From Amycolatopsis nivea (GTDB lineage: Bacteria; Actinomycetota; Actinomycetes; Mycobacteriales; Pseudonocardiaceae), in the NCBI RefSeq assembly GCF_004522235.1, contig NZ_SDLT01000011.1, positions 124,001-188,000 on the forward strand: a DNA stretch of 64,000 nucleotides, read 5' to 3'. Below are positions 1 to 8,380 of the stretch, piece by piece (the stretch's first letter is position 1; the number at the start of each line of letters is the position of its first letter). The translations under genes were made by a program, and so were the position numbers. Under the pieces are notes generated by a model, which ran no database searches, was not told the DNA's origin, and saw only the letters and a list, made by a program, of their open reading frames with translations.

Positions 1-72
1 CTGGTGCAGATCGTATTCGTCGGTGGCGGCCGGTTTGGCGAGCGCGGCCTCGAGTTGCTCGGTGAGGCTCAT
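1..72 (-). CDS. Partial CDS, N-terminus only (unknown function)
   Basis: Only the first 24 codons lie inside the window; the protein starts MSLTEQLEAAL and runs off the left edge. Its ATG overlaps the TGA of the upstream 3-hydroxyacyl-CoA dehydrogenase in an ATGA arrangement, so it is almost certainly the last visible gene of the same minus-strand fatty-acid-like catabolic operon. Too little sequence is present to recognise a family. Confidence 0.6.
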   Translation of the reverse strand, partial: MSLTEQLEAALAKPAATDEYDLHQ

Positions 73-926
73 GCCTTCTCCAGCGCGTCCACCACCGCGC
101 GAGTACGGCTGTCGCGCGCTTCGACCCGCTCGGCGTAGGTGTCCGCGGTCCCGTAGGTCTGCTCGACCTCGTCGATCACCGCGTCGAGGTGTTCCCGGTC
201 CGGACGGCCGATCTCGAACTTCATCTGCGAGCCGACGTGACTCACCAGGTGCCGGATCCCGTCCGGCCCGCCCCCGAGGTGCATGCTTTCGAACGGCCCG
301 ATGGTCGCCCACCGCGGCCCGAGCGAAGCCTTGACCAGCTCGTCCAGGTCCGCCGCGGACACGACGCCCTGCTGCACGAGGTACATCGCCTGGTCGTTGA
401 AGACCTTCTGCAGCCGGTTCCCGACGAAGCCGGGCACTTCCTTCTTCAGCGTGATCGGCTTCTTGCCCAGCCCGCGGTAGACCTCGACGGCCTTCGCCAC
501 GGTCTCCTCGGCGGTCGAAACCCCGGGCACCACCTCGACCAGCGGCATCAGTTCGGGCGGGTTGAACGGATGCCCGATGACGATCCGCGAGGCCGCCGCG
601 TTGCCCTCGGCGATCACCGAGGGCAACAGCGACGACGAGGAGGACGCCAGTACTACGTCGTCGCGCGTGGCGGCGGCGAGCGTCGCGAACATTTCCCGCT
701 TCAGCTCGATCCGCTCCGGGCCCGACTCCTGGACGAAGTCGGCTCCGGCAGCGGCTTCCGCGAGGTCCGCGACTGCCGTGGCGGGCAGCCCGGCGAGGTC
801 GCGAGAGACGATTTCCCGCAGGTCCGGGCGTGGATCGGTGACTCGCACCGTCCAGCCCGCCTCGGCGAACAGCCGAGCCCACGACACTCCGATGACCCCA
901 GCGCCGACGATCGCGACGACCGGCAT
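69..926 (-). CDS. 3-hydroxyacyl-CoA dehydrogenase family protein
   Basis: This 285-residue protein is an NAD-dependent 3-hydroxyacyl-CoA (or 3-hydroxy acid) dehydrogenase. The N-terminus has a Rossmann loop GAGVIG at residues 7-12. The catalytic-His segment reads GHPFNPPELMPLVEVVPG, followed by KEVPGFVGNRLQ at the domain junction. It is the single-copy short form (3-hydroxybutyryl-CoA, carnitine or gulonate dehydrogenase type), so the substrate is open. The ATG at 926 was chosen because AAAGGAG lies just upstream; longer in-frame extensions run into the neighbouring acyl-CoA dehydrogenase. It is the fourth gene of the operon and probably oxidises the hydroxyacyl-CoA formed after the dehydrogenase step. 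Confidence 0.85.
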   Translation of the reverse strand: MPVVAIVGAGVIGVSWARLFAEAGWTVRVTDPRPDLREIVSRDLAGLPATAVADLAEAAAGADFVQESGPERIELKREMFATLAAATRDDVVLASSSSSLLPSVIAEGNAAASRIVIGHPFNPPELMPLVEVVPGVSTAEETVAKAVEVYRGLGKKPITLKKEVPGFVGNRLQKVFNDQAMYLVQQGVVSAADLDELVKASLGPRWATIGPFESMHLGGGPDGIRHLVSHVGSQMKFEIGRPDREHLDAVIDEVEQTYGTADTYAERVEARDSRTRAVVDALEKA

Positions 927-940
927 GGCGCGCTCCTTTC

Positions 941-2104
941 TCAGGCGGTGACCGCGTCCGCGTTGTTGAGCAGCGCGCTCGGCGGCGTCAGCAACGCGTC
1001 CGACGCTAGCGCGCGGCGACGGGCCGCGCTCACTCCGCCGTAACTCTCCGTGATGGCGATGAGGCGCGCCGCGTGGTGCGCGACCTCTGATTCGTAAGTC
1101 ATTCCGATACCGCCGTGCAGCTGGACGATCTCCTCGGCGGTCGCGGTCGCCGCGTCGCACACGAACACGAACGCGTCGTCGGCCGTGGCGTCGAGGTCCA
1201 CTGTGGACGCGCCGTTGTCGTACGCCTCGACCGTCGCGGTGGCCCACAGCGCCAGCGAACGCGCCAGCTCGACCTTCGCGTACAGGTCAGCGGCACGGTG
1301 CACGAGCGCCTGGAACGCCGCCAGCGGAACGCCGAACTGCTTGCGGGTCTTGAGGTACTCGACGGTCATCGCGAGCCCGGTCTCCATGAGACCGATCGCC
1401 TCGCCGGTCACCGCGACCCGCGCCCGCGAGAACGCGCGACGCAACCCGGCGGGCGCGTCGGAGTCCGAGGTGCCGAGCAGAACCGCCGGCGTACCAGCGA
1501 ATTCGACCTGCGACGTGTGTCCCCAGTCCGCGGCCCGGCCGTCGACGCGAGTGATGCCTTCGGCAGTCGCTTCGACCAGGTACACCCCGGTGCGGCCGTT
1601 CTCGTCGACCGCGGTGACCAGGAACTTGTCGGCCTGGTCGGCGTTGCGCACCGGCGACTTCACGCCGGTCAGCGCGGAACCGGCCGCCGACACCGACGGC
1701 GCGACGCCCCACGGACGTCCCGGCTCGGCGTGCGCGACCGCGATCGTGGTGCCACCGCTGGCGAGCAGCGGAAGCAGCTCCTTGACCTGGTCGTCGGTGC
1801 CCAGCTCGGCGACGATCCACGACGGCAGGAACACGCCGTCGAGCAGCGGTTCGGCCGCCGCGTGCTTGCCCATCGCTTCCAGCGTCGCGTAGACCTCGAC
1901 CGGGCCCGCGCCCGCGCCGTCGTGGTCCGCCGAGATCGGGAGACCGGCGAGACCCAGCTCGCCGAGGGTGCTCCAGACCTGGTCGTTCCAGCCGAGTTCG
2001 CTGCTCGTCGCGACCGCGCGGCCGCCTGCCGGGTAGCCGCGGCCGACCGCCGTGTCGACGGTCTCGAACAGCAGCTTCTGGTCTTCGTTGAATTCGAGGT
2101 TCAT
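941..2104 (-). CDS. Acyl-CoA dehydrogenase, second (divergent) subunit
   Basis: A 387-residue acyl-CoA dehydrogenase-fold protein starting MNLEFNEDQKLLFETVD. The helical N-terminal domain, middle beta domain and C-terminal domain (EEIVQLHGGIGMTYE) are all present. It lies 13 nt downstream of a second, better conserved acyl-CoA dehydrogenase gene. Pairs of unequal acyl-CoA dehydrogenase genes in actinobacteria often encode one alpha2beta2 flavoenzyme (the FadE/ChsE type from steroid side-chain catabolism). That makes this a likely partner subunit rather than an independent enzyme. The heteromer is an inference; the fold assignment is secure. Confidence 0.85.
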   Translation of the reverse strand: MNLEFNEDQKLLFETVDTAVGRGYPAGGRAVATSSELGWNDQVWSTLGELGLAGLPISADHDGAGAGPVEVYATLEAMGKHAAAEPLLDGVFLPSWIVAELGTDDQVKELLPLLASGGTTIAVAHAEPGRPWGVAPSVSAAGSALTGVKSPVRNADQADKFLVTAVDENGRTGVYLVEATAEGITRVDGRAADWGHTSQVEFAGTPAVLLGTSDSDAPAGLRRAFSRARVAVTGEAIGLMETGLAMTVEYLKTRKQFGVPLAAFQALVHRAADLYAKVELARSLALWATATVEAYDNGASTVDLDATADDAFVFVCDAATATAEEIVQLHGGIGMTYESEVAHHAARLIAITESYGGVSAARRRALASDALLTPPSALLNNADAVTA

Positions 2105-2117
2105 GAGTCGCCGTCCC

Positions 2118-3290
2118 TTACAGACCGAGGATCGTCTTCGCGATGACGCCGCGCTGGATTTCGTTGGAGCCGCCGAAAATCGACAGCTTCCGCTGGTTCA
2201 GGTACTGCGCCGCGGCCACGACCGCGGCCTCGTCGGCGCGCACCGGCGATTCGGTGTCCAGCAGCATTCCGTCGGAACCGGCCGCGCGCATGCGCAGCTT
2301 CGTCAGCGCCTGCAGGGCCTGCGTGCCCTCCATCTTGAGCAGCGACGACACCGGGCTCGGCTGTCCGTTTTCGGAAGCGGCGGTGACCCGCATCTGGGTC
2401 GCCTCCAGCGCGAGCAGCGTGGTCTTCGCGGTGTGCATCGCGGCGCGGAACTCGGCGTCCCGCGCGAGCGGACCGTCCTCAGTGGGCAGATCCGCGGCCG
2501 CGGCGGCGAGGTCGGCGAAGATCCGCTGACCGGTGCCGACCTGGGCGATGCCGTTGCGCTCGTTGCCGAGCAGGAACTTCGCGTACGTCCAGCCCTTGTT
2601 CTCCTCGCCGACGAGGTTCTCCGCCGGGATCACCACGTTGTCGAAGAAGAACTCGTTGACCTCGGCGGAACCGTCGACCAGCTTGATCGGACGGCGCTCG
2701 ATGCCCGGGGTGTTCAGGTCGAGCAGCAGGAAGGACAGCCCCTGCTGCTTGCGCGGCGCGTCCGGGTTGGTCCGCGCGAGCACGAACATCCAGTCGCCGT
2801 ACTGGCCGAGCGTGGTCCAGGTCTTCTGTCCATTGAGGACGTAGTGGTCGCCGTCGCGCTTCGCGGTGGTGCGCAGCCCGGCGAGGTCGGAACCGGCCTC
2901 CGGCTCGGAGAAGCCCTGCGACCACCAGATGTCGAGATTCGCGGTGGCGGGAAGGAACTTCTGCTTCTGCTCCTCGCTGCCGAACTCGGCGATGATCGGG
3001 CCGACCATGCTCGCGTTGAAGGCGAGCGGCTGCGGCACCGCGTTGCGCTGCAGTTCGGAGGCGTAGATGTGGGACTGAGTCGGAGTCCAATCGCGACCGC
3101 CCCATTCGACCGGCCAGTGCGGCACGGCCAGACCGTGCTCGTTCAGGATCCGCTGGCTCGTGACGATGTCGTCACGCGTGATCAGGCCGAGTGCGCTGCG
3201 CTTGCGGACTTCCTCCGGAATCGCGCCGAGGAACACCTCCCGCAATTCGTCCCGGAACGCGAGGTCCTCTTGAGACAGTTCGAGATCCAT
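2118..3290 (-). CDS. Acyl-CoA dehydrogenase, FAD-binding catalytic-type subunit
   Basis: A 390-residue acyl-CoA dehydrogenase that would introduce an alpha,beta double bond into an acyl-CoA using FAD. It shows the substrate/flavin motif SQGFSEPEAGSDLAGLRT near residue 130 and the C-terminal signature SIFGGSNEIQRGVIAK. It starts 3 nt after the stop of the CoA-transferase gene and is followed by the weaker paralogue at 941-2104. Translational coupling and the unequal conservation suggest one heteromeric enzyme. The chain length or ring structure of the substrate cannot be read from the sequence. Confidence 0.9.
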   Translation of the reverse strand: MDLELSQEDLAFRDELREVFLGAIPEEVRKRSALGLITRDDIVTSQRILNEHGLAVPHWPVEWGGRDWTPTQSHIYASELQRNAVPQPLAFNASMVGPIIAEFGSEEQKQKFLPATANLDIWWSQGFSEPEAGSDLAGLRTTAKRDGDHYVLNGQKTWTTLGQYGDWMFVLARTNPDAPRKQQGLSFLLLDLNTPGIERRPIKLVDGSAEVNEFFFDNVVIPAENLVGEENKGWTYAKFLLGNERNGIAQVGTGQRIFADLAAAAADLPTEDGPLARDAEFRAAMHTAKTTLLALEATQMRVTAASENGQPSPVSSLLKMEGTQALQALTKLRMRAAGSDGMLLDTESPVRADEAAVVAAAQYLNQRKLSIFGGSNEIQRGVIAKTILGL

Positions 3291-3293
3291 CGA

Positions 3294-4460
3294 TCAAACC
3301 CCTTCAGTGGTGCGTACGGCTCCGACGACTTCGGCGGTGCTCGCGCCAGCGCGTTCGGCGTGCCTGCGGAACCCGGCCGGGGTCCGCGAGAAATGCAGCG
3401 GGCTCTCCACGACGCGGATAGTGCCCTCGGTCGGGTGTTCCCGCTCGGTGATCAGCCCGACTTCCTGAACGTACGGGTCGGTCGGCAGGTCGGCGATGTC
3501 GACGACGACCGCGTACGGAACGTCGTGGGCGGTCAGGTACTCCTCCCACTCCGCGGTGGTGCGGCTGGCGGAGTTGGCCAGCACCTTCTCCACCCCCGCG
3601 GTGAAAATCTCCCGGTCGATCACCGGGGAGTCCCAGGCCGGATCGGCCGCGGCGTCGTCGAGGCCGGCCCCGATCAGCAGCGTCCGCACGGCGTCGTTGG
3701 TGTAGGGCACCGCGGCGATCGCGCCGCCGTCGGCCGTGCGCATGGCCGCGTGCGTGTCGCTGAGCGAAAGCGGGTTGCCGACGTCACCGGCGGCCGGGAC
3801 GAAAACGTCGCCCGCCAGGTGCTCGACGAGGTTGACCGCGATCATCGCGTCGGCCATCGCGAGTTCGACCTGCTGGCCCTTGCCGGTGCGCTGCTGGTCG
3901 AAGAGCGCGGCGAGCACGCCGTTGAGCAGGTACAGCGCGGCGGTCTTGTCGGCGATGAAGGTCGGGACGAACTGCAGCGTGCCGCCTGCCCGGTCCTGGA
4001 GGCTGACCAGGCCGGACGTGGCCTGGATGACCTCGTCGTAGGCGGGCCGGTTCGCGCGCGACGAGCCGGGCGCGAAGCCCTGCGCGTGGGCGTAGACCAG
4101 GCGGGGGAAGCGTTCGCGCAGCTGCTCGTAGCCGAGGCCGAGCCGGTCGAGCGCGGCGGCGCGCATGTTGGTGACGAGGACGTCGGCGTCGGCGAGCAGG
4201 GCGAAGAGGTCTTCGCGGCCGGCCGGGTCCTTGAGGTCGAGTTCGATACTGCGCTTGTTCTGGTTGACCTGCATGTACAGCGGGGCCATCCCGGGCGTGC
4301 GGCCGGTGTTGGCCGGCGAGTGCCGGGCGACGTCGCGCAGCGGTTCGACCCGGATCACGTCGGCGCCGAAGTCGCCGAGGATCTGCGTGGCGTACGGGCC
4401 CATCACCGCGGACGACAGGTCGAGCACCTTCACCCCGGAAAGCGGTCCGGTGGCATCCAT
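3294..4460 (-). CDS. CaiB/BaiF (class III) CoA-transferase
   Basis: A 388-residue family III CoA transferase, which moves CoA between carboxylic acids through an aspartyl-CoA intermediate. The N-terminus has GVKVLDLSSAVMGPYATQILGDFGADVIRVE, split here as the family blocks GVKVLDLSS and GPYATQILGDFGADVIRVE; the presumed catalytic Asp lies in PAYDEVIQATSG near residue 150. As the first gene of the operon it would activate an acid to its CoA thioester without ATP, feeding the two dehydrogenases downstream. The intergenic region and a LysR gene lie immediately upstream. Substrate unknown. Confidence 0.88.
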   Translation of the reverse strand: MDATGPLSGVKVLDLSSAVMGPYATQILGDFGADVIRVEPLRDVARHSPANTGRTPGMAPLYMQVNQNKRSIELDLKDPAGREDLFALLADADVLVTNMRAAALDRLGLGYEQLRERFPRLVYAHAQGFAPGSSRANRPAYDEVIQATSGLVSLQDRAGGTLQFVPTFIADKTAALYLLNGVLAALFDQQRTGKGQQVELAMADAMIAVNLVEHLAGDVFVPAAGDVGNPLSLSDTHAAMRTADGGAIAAVPYTNDAVRTLLIGAGLDDAAADPAWDSPVIDREIFTAGVEKVLANSASRTTAEWEEYLTAHDVPYAVVVDIADLPTDPYVQEVGLITEREHPTEGTIRVVESPLHFSRTPAGFRRHAERAGASTAEVVGAVRTTEGV

Positions 4461-4545
4461 CTTCGCGGTCCTCCCGTTGACGATCTTTGCTTCACCACTG
4501 ACGCTAAGCGCTTGCTCACCAGAAGGGAATGACCGAGTGCATCAG

Positions 4546-4565
4546 ATCGGTATGACCACCGTGAT
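4546..4565. promoter_or_regulatory. Interrupted inverted repeat in LysR/CoA-transferase intergenic region
   Basis: The 20-base stretch ATCGGTATGACCACCGTGAT has dyad symmetry (ATCGGT against ACC-TGAT, core CGGT-N6-ACCG). It sits in the 129-bp gap between the divergent CoA-transferase operon and the LysR gene, the usual place for a LysR box. Binding is an inference. Confidence 0.4.
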
Positions 4566-4589
4566 AACACCGTGGGTACGCTGCTCGGC

Positions 4590-5465
4590 GTGGAGATTCA
4601 CCACCTGCGGTACTTCCTCGCGGTCGCGCGCGAGCTGAACTTCACCCGTGCGGCGCGGGCGCTGAACATGTCCGTTCCGCCGCTCAGCCAGCGGATTCGC
4701 GATCTCGAACGCGAGCTGGGAGAACCGCTGTTCGACCGCTCCACCCACCACACCCGGCTGTCCGAGGCGGGCGAGGCACTGCTGCCGCTCGCCGAATCGG
4801 TCGTTTCGGGCTTCGACGCCATTCCGGTCCGCATGCGCACCCGCGACCAGCGCGCCGACGTCCGGCTCGCCATCCCCGACGTGCTCAATCCCGCGCACCG
4901 CCGCCAGCTCAGCGAATCGATCCGCGCGCTGGACGGTTCCTACCGGTTCACCCTGCGGCAGATGCCGTCGCTCGGGATGGAATCGGCACTGCTCAGCAAC
5001 TCGCTCGACCTCGCCGTGTCGCATCTCGGCACTTCGGACGACCGGCTGTCCACCATCGTCCTTTACCGCGAACCGCTGGGCGCGGTCGTGGACGCGTCGC
5101 GGTTCCCCGGCCGGACCTCGCTCACCCTCGCCGACCTGCGCGGATTCCAGTATCTGCAGGGGCCGCGGCACTGGGATCTCGGCTCCCGGCGCGCCGAGCA
5201 ACTCGCCGCCAAGGGCGTGCTGGTCGATCCGGAGGCGCAGTTCTCCGACGTCAGCGGGCTGTTGATCTTCCTGCGCAGCACCAAGAGCTTCACCCTCGCC
5301 CCGGTCGAATCCGCGACCGCGCTGGCGCTGGACCCGAACGAATGCGCGGTCCTGCCGATCGACGATCTCGTCGCCACCCTCACCACATTCCTGATCCGGC
5401 GCACCGCCGACACCCGGCTGGACCCGGTGGTCGAGGTGCTGCGGCACGCCCGCGTACCCGACTGA
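4590..5465 (+). CDS. LysR-family transcriptional regulator
   Basis: A 291-residue LysR regulator. The winged HTH at residues 1-60 reads EIHHLRYFLAVARELNFTRAA then LNMSVPPLSQRIRDLERELG, followed by a periplasmic-binding-like effector domain. GTG 4590 is preferred because family members start M-E-I/L-x-x-L-R-Y-F; an in-frame GTG at 4572 would add six residues. Neither has a convincing ribosome-binding site. It is divergent from the CoA-transferase/acyl-CoA dehydrogenase operon and is its likely activator. The inducer is unknown but is probably a pathway acid or CoA ester. Confidence 0.88.
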   Translation: MEIHHLRYFLAVARELNFTRAARALNMSVPPLSQRIRDLERELGEPLFDRSTHHTRLSEAGEALLPLAESVVSGFDAIPVRMRTRDQRADVRLAIPDVLNPAHRRQLSESIRALDGSYRFTLRQMPSLGMESALLSNSLDLAVSHLGTSDDRLSTIVLYREPLGAVVDASRFPGRTSLTLADLRGFQYLQGPRHWDLGSRRAEQLAAKGVLVDPEAQFSDVSGLLIFLRSTKSFTLAPVESATALALDPNECAVLPIDDLVATLTTFLIRRTADTRLDPVVEVLRHARVPD

Positions 5466-5506
5466 CCTCGGCCGATGCCCGACCCGCGGGTTCACCCGGC
5501 CGTGAC

Positions 5507-5568
5507 GGCTTTACATTTCAACTCCTCTTGTCAATCGCGGTGTACATGTCTTACCGTCATGTAAAGCC
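5507..5568. promoter_or_regulatory. Alkane operon promoter region with nested inverted repeats
   Basis: A perfect 10-bp inverted repeat, GGCTTTACAT (5507-5516) and ATGTAAAGCC (5559-5568), flanks a possible -35 TTGTCA (5528-5533). A second dyad, TACATG-N9-CATGTA (5543-5563), shares the right arm. Three ACAT/ATGT half sites directly upstream of the alkane monooxygenase make a credible operator for the TetR encoded at the end of the operon. Confidence 0.55.
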
Positions 5569-5588
5569 AGCCAACGGAGGAGGGCGCG

Positions 5589-6989
5589 ATGAGCGAGATG
5601 ACCGGCACGGTGCCGCTGGGGTCGACCGAAGGATGGACCGACAAGAAGCGGTACCTGTGGCTGATCGGGCTGGTCGTGCCGTCGCTCGCGTTCCTCGCGA
5701 TCGGCCTGCACGCCGCGACCGGCTGGGGCGTCTGGTTCTGGATCGGGCCGATCGTGATCCTGGCGATCGTGCCCGCGATCGACCTGGTCGCCGGCCTCGA
5801 CCGGAGCAATCCGCCGGACGACGTCATCGAACGGCTCGAACAGGACCGCTACTACCGGTGGATCACCTACCTGTTCCTGCCGATCCAGTACGTCGGGTTC
5901 GTCTTCGCGTTCTGGCTCATCGCGCGCGGCGATCTGTCCGTCGCGGACAAGATCGGGCTGGCGATCTCGATCGGCTGCATCGGCGGGATCGGCATCAACA
6001 CCGCGCACGAACTGGGCCACAAGAAGGAAAGCCACGAGCGCTGGCTGTCGAAGATCGCGCTGGCGCAAAGCTTTTACGGGCACTTCTACATCGAGCACAA
6101 CCGCGGCCATCACGTGCGCGTCGCGACTCCGGAGGACCCGGCGTCGAGCCGCGTCGGCGAGAGCTTCTACCGGTTCTGGCCGCGTACCGTGTTCGGCTCG
6201 CTGAAATCCGCGTGGGGGCTGGAGCGCAAGCGTTACGCCCGCCGCGACAAGCATCCGTTCCGGATCGGCAACGACGTGCTCAACGCGTGGCTGATGTCCG
6301 CGGTGCTGTGGGTGGCGATGGTGGCGTGGCTCGGCGTCGGGATCCTGCCGTACCTGGTGATCCAGGCGGTGATCGGGTTCTCGCTGCTGGAAGTCGTGAA
6401 CTACATGGAGCACTACGGGATGCTGCGGCAGAAGGTCGGGCCGCCGGAGCGCCGTCGGTACGAGCGCGTGGATCCCAGCCACAGCTGGAATTCCAACAAC
6501 ATCGCGACGAACGTCCTGCTGTACCACCTGCAGCGGCACAGCGACCACCACGCCAACCCGACGCGCCGCTACCAGACCCTGCGCGACTTCGCCGAATCCC
6601 CGGTGCTGCCGACCGGATACGCCGGGATGATCGTGCTCGCGCTGTTCCCGCCGCTGTGGCGGCGCGTGATGGACCAGCGGGTGCTCAACCACTTCGACGG
6701 CGACATCAGCCGAGCGAACATCCAGCCGTCGAAGCGGGAGAAAATCCTTGCCCGGTACGGAACTTCCACTGTTGATCCGGTGGTCGTGCCGGACGACGTG
6801 CGCGGTGACGCGAGCGAGGGCGGAATGTGCCCCGGCTGCGGATACGTCTACGACGAGCAGCGCGGCGACCCCCGAGAAGGCTTCCCGGCCGGTACGCCAT
6901 GGTCGTCCATTCCGGACAGTTGGTGCTGTCCCGACTGCGGCGTAAGGGAAAAGGTCGACTTCGTTGCTCCCGGAAGGATGAGTGTGTGA
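5589..6989 (+). CDS. alkB: Alkane 1-monooxygenase fused to rubredoxin (AlkB-Rd)
   Basis: A 466-residue membrane di-iron monooxygenase that hydroxylates the terminal carbon of n-alkanes. All histidine boxes are visible: HELGHKK (140-146), EHNRGHH (169-175), NYMEHYG (271-277) and LQRHSDHHA (314-322), between several hydrophobic segments. A C-terminal rubredoxin domain follows a linker, with the four Fe ligands C414, C417, C447 and C450 (CPGCG...CPDCG). The fusion supplies the one-electron donor in cis, as known for some actinobacterial AlkW/AlkB enzymes. GGAGGAG precedes the ATG. The stop overlaps the ferredoxin start, so ferredoxin and reductase are co-translated. An extra Cys (C446) sits next to C447. 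Confidence 0.95.
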   Translation: MSEMTGTVPLGSTEGWTDKKRYLWLIGLVVPSLAFLAIGLHAATGWGVWFWIGPIVILAIVPAIDLVAGLDRSNPPDDVIERLEQDRYYRWITYLFLPIQYVGFVFAFWLIARGDLSVADKIGLAISIGCIGGIGINTAHELGHKKESHERWLSKIALAQSFYGHFYIEHNRGHHVRVATPEDPASSRVGESFYRFWPRTVFGSLKSAWGLERKRYARRDKHPFRIGNDVLNAWLMSAVLWVAMVAWLGVGILPYLVIQAVIGFSLLEVVNYMEHYGMLRQKVGPPERRRYERVDPSHSWNSNNIATNVLLYHLQRHSDHHANPTRRYQTLRDFAESPVLPTGYAGMIVLALFPPLWRRVMDQRVLNHFDGDISRANIQPSKREKILARYGTSTVDPVVVPDDVRGDASEGGMCPGCGYVYDEQRGDPREGFPAGTPWSSIPDSWCCPDCGVREKVDFVAPGRMSV

Positions 6990-7180
6990 TGCGGATCGAA
7001 GCGGATTTGAACAAGTGCGACGGCCTGGGCATGTGCGAAGCGATGGCCCCGGACTTCTTCGAGGTGGGCGACGAGGGCACGGTCGTCGTGCTCGACGAGA
7101 ACCCCGGCGAGGAGCACCGGACCGACCTCGCCGCGGCGGTCGACGCCTGCCCGGTGCTCGCGCTGAAGCTGGTGTCATGA
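6989..7180 (+). CDS. Small [3Fe-4S]-type ferredoxin
   Basis: A 63-residue ferredoxin starting MRIEADLNKCDGLGMCE. Three candidate cluster cysteines are visible (C10, C16 and C54 in DACPV), the pattern of single-cluster [3Fe-4S] ferredoxins that usually serve P450s. The start overlaps the alkB stop (TGATG) and the stop overlaps the reductase start (ATGA). Here it may be an extra electron carrier beside the fused rubredoxin, or serve a P450 elsewhere. It is too short to be confused with another family. Confidence 0.85.
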   Translation: MRIEADLNKCDGLGMCEAMAPDFFEVGDEGTVVVLDENPGEEHRTDLAAAVDACPVLALKLVS

Positions 7181-8379
7181 CGCTCGCCGTGGTGGGCGCG
7201 TCGCTGGCCGGACTGCGCGCGGTCGAATCCGCGCGGCGGACCGGATACGACGGCCGGATCGTGCTGATCGGTGCGGAGGACCACCTGCCGTACGACCGGC
7301 CGCCGCTGTCGAAATCCTTCCTCGCGGCGGACGGACCGGTTGCGGTGGAACCGTTTCTCAGCGCGGACGACCTGCGCGAACTCGGCGTCGAACTCCGGCT
7401 GGGCACTCCCGCGACCGGGCTCGACCCGATCGCCAGGGAAATCCGCACCGGCGACACGACCGTCCGCTACGACGCCGCCGTCATCGCCACCGGAGCCGCC
7501 GCCCGGGTTCTTCCCGGCACCGAGGAGATCTCCGGCATTCACTCGCTGCGCACCGCGGACGACGCGATCGCCATTCGGTCCGCTTTGGACAGTGGCGCTA
7601 GGACTGTCGTGATCGGAGCTGGTTTCATCGGCTCGGAAGTCGCTTCAGCCGCCCGCAAACGCGGTCTGCCAGTGTCTATTGTGGAAACACTGGAAACGCC
7701 TTTGGTGCGCGCGATCGGTCCCGAGGTCGGCGAGGTCTGCGCGGATCTGCATCGCGCGGCAGGAACCGATCTCCGGCTGGGCACCAGGGTCACCGGCTTC
7801 ACGTCGCAAGACGGCGCGGTGACCGGCGTCCAGCTGTCGACCGGCGAAGTCCTCCCGGCCGACCTCGTGGTCGCTGGAATCGGCGCGGCCCCGGCCACCG
7901 GCTGGCTGCGCGACAGCGGACTCCTGCTGCACGAACGCGACGGCGGCGTCATCTGCGACGGCACCCTCGCCGCCGCACACGGCGTTTATGCGGCCGGAGA
8001 CGTCGCGCACGTGGCGAACGCGTTGTTCGACGGCGAGCTGATGCGGCTGGAACACTGGACGAACGCGGCCGAGCAGGGTGCGGCCGCGGCGCGGCACGCG
8101 CTGGACCCCGCGAGCGCGCGGGTGTTCAGCGCCGTGCCGTATTTCTGGTCCGATTGGTACTCGCACCGCATCCAGTTCGTCGGGACGCCGCGCGCGGACG
8201 AGGTCGTCGTCGCGGTCCCGGCCGAACACGGCTTCACCGCGCTGTACCGGCGCGGCGACCGGCTCGTCGGCGCGTTCACCGTCGACCGGCCGCGCGACAT
8301 CATGAAGTACCGCAAGCGGATCGCTGCCCGAGCGCCGTGGTCCGAGGCAGTCGCCTTCGCCCTCGAAACGGCCGCCTAG
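7177..8379 (+). CDS. NAD(P)H-dependent ferredoxin/rubredoxin reductase
   Basis: A 400-residue FAD-dependent pyridine-nucleotide oxidoreductase of the rubredoxin/putidaredoxin reductase type. Visible are the FAD loop VVGASLAGLRA near the N-terminus (a Ser replaces the second usual Gly), the substrate-side motif YDRPPLSKSFL, the NAD(P) loop VIGAGFIGSEVA near residue 150, and the second FAD motif VYAAGDVAHV. It would pass electrons from NAD(P)H to the ferredoxin or to the rubredoxin domain of AlkB. Translation is coupled by an ATGA overlap. No longer start is needed. Confidence 0.92.
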   Translation: MTLAVVGASLAGLRAVESARRTGYDGRIVLIGAEDHLPYDRPPLSKSFLAADGPVAVEPFLSADDLRELGVELRLGTPATGLDPIAREIRTGDTTVRYDAAVIATGAAARVLPGTEEISGIHSLRTADDAIAIRSALDSGARTVVIGAGFIGSEVASAARKRGLPVSIVETLETPLVRAIGPEVGEVCADLHRAAGTDLRLGTRVTGFTSQDGAVTGVQLSTGEVLPADLVVAGIGAAPATGWLRDSGLLLHERDGGVICDGTLAAAHGVYAAGDVAHVANALFDGELMRLEHWTNAAEQGAAAARHALDPASARVFSAVPYFWSDWYSHRIQFVGTPRADEVVVAVPAEHGFTALYRRGDRLVGAFTVDRPRDIMKYRKRIAARAPWSEAVAFALETAA

Positions 8380-8380
8380 A

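Noticed and set aside
2052..4532. 826-codon open frame on the plus strand opposite the acyl-CoA dehydrogenase/CoA-transferase genes
   Set aside because: It is antisense to genes with clear family motifs, and its translation is a low-complexity Arg/Gly/Val/Asp-rich sequence typical of third-position GC bias.
5511..7457. 648-codon open frame on the minus strand across the alkane operon
   Set aside because: It covers alkB and ferredoxin on the opposite strand, has no recognisable domain, and would destroy a well supported operon.
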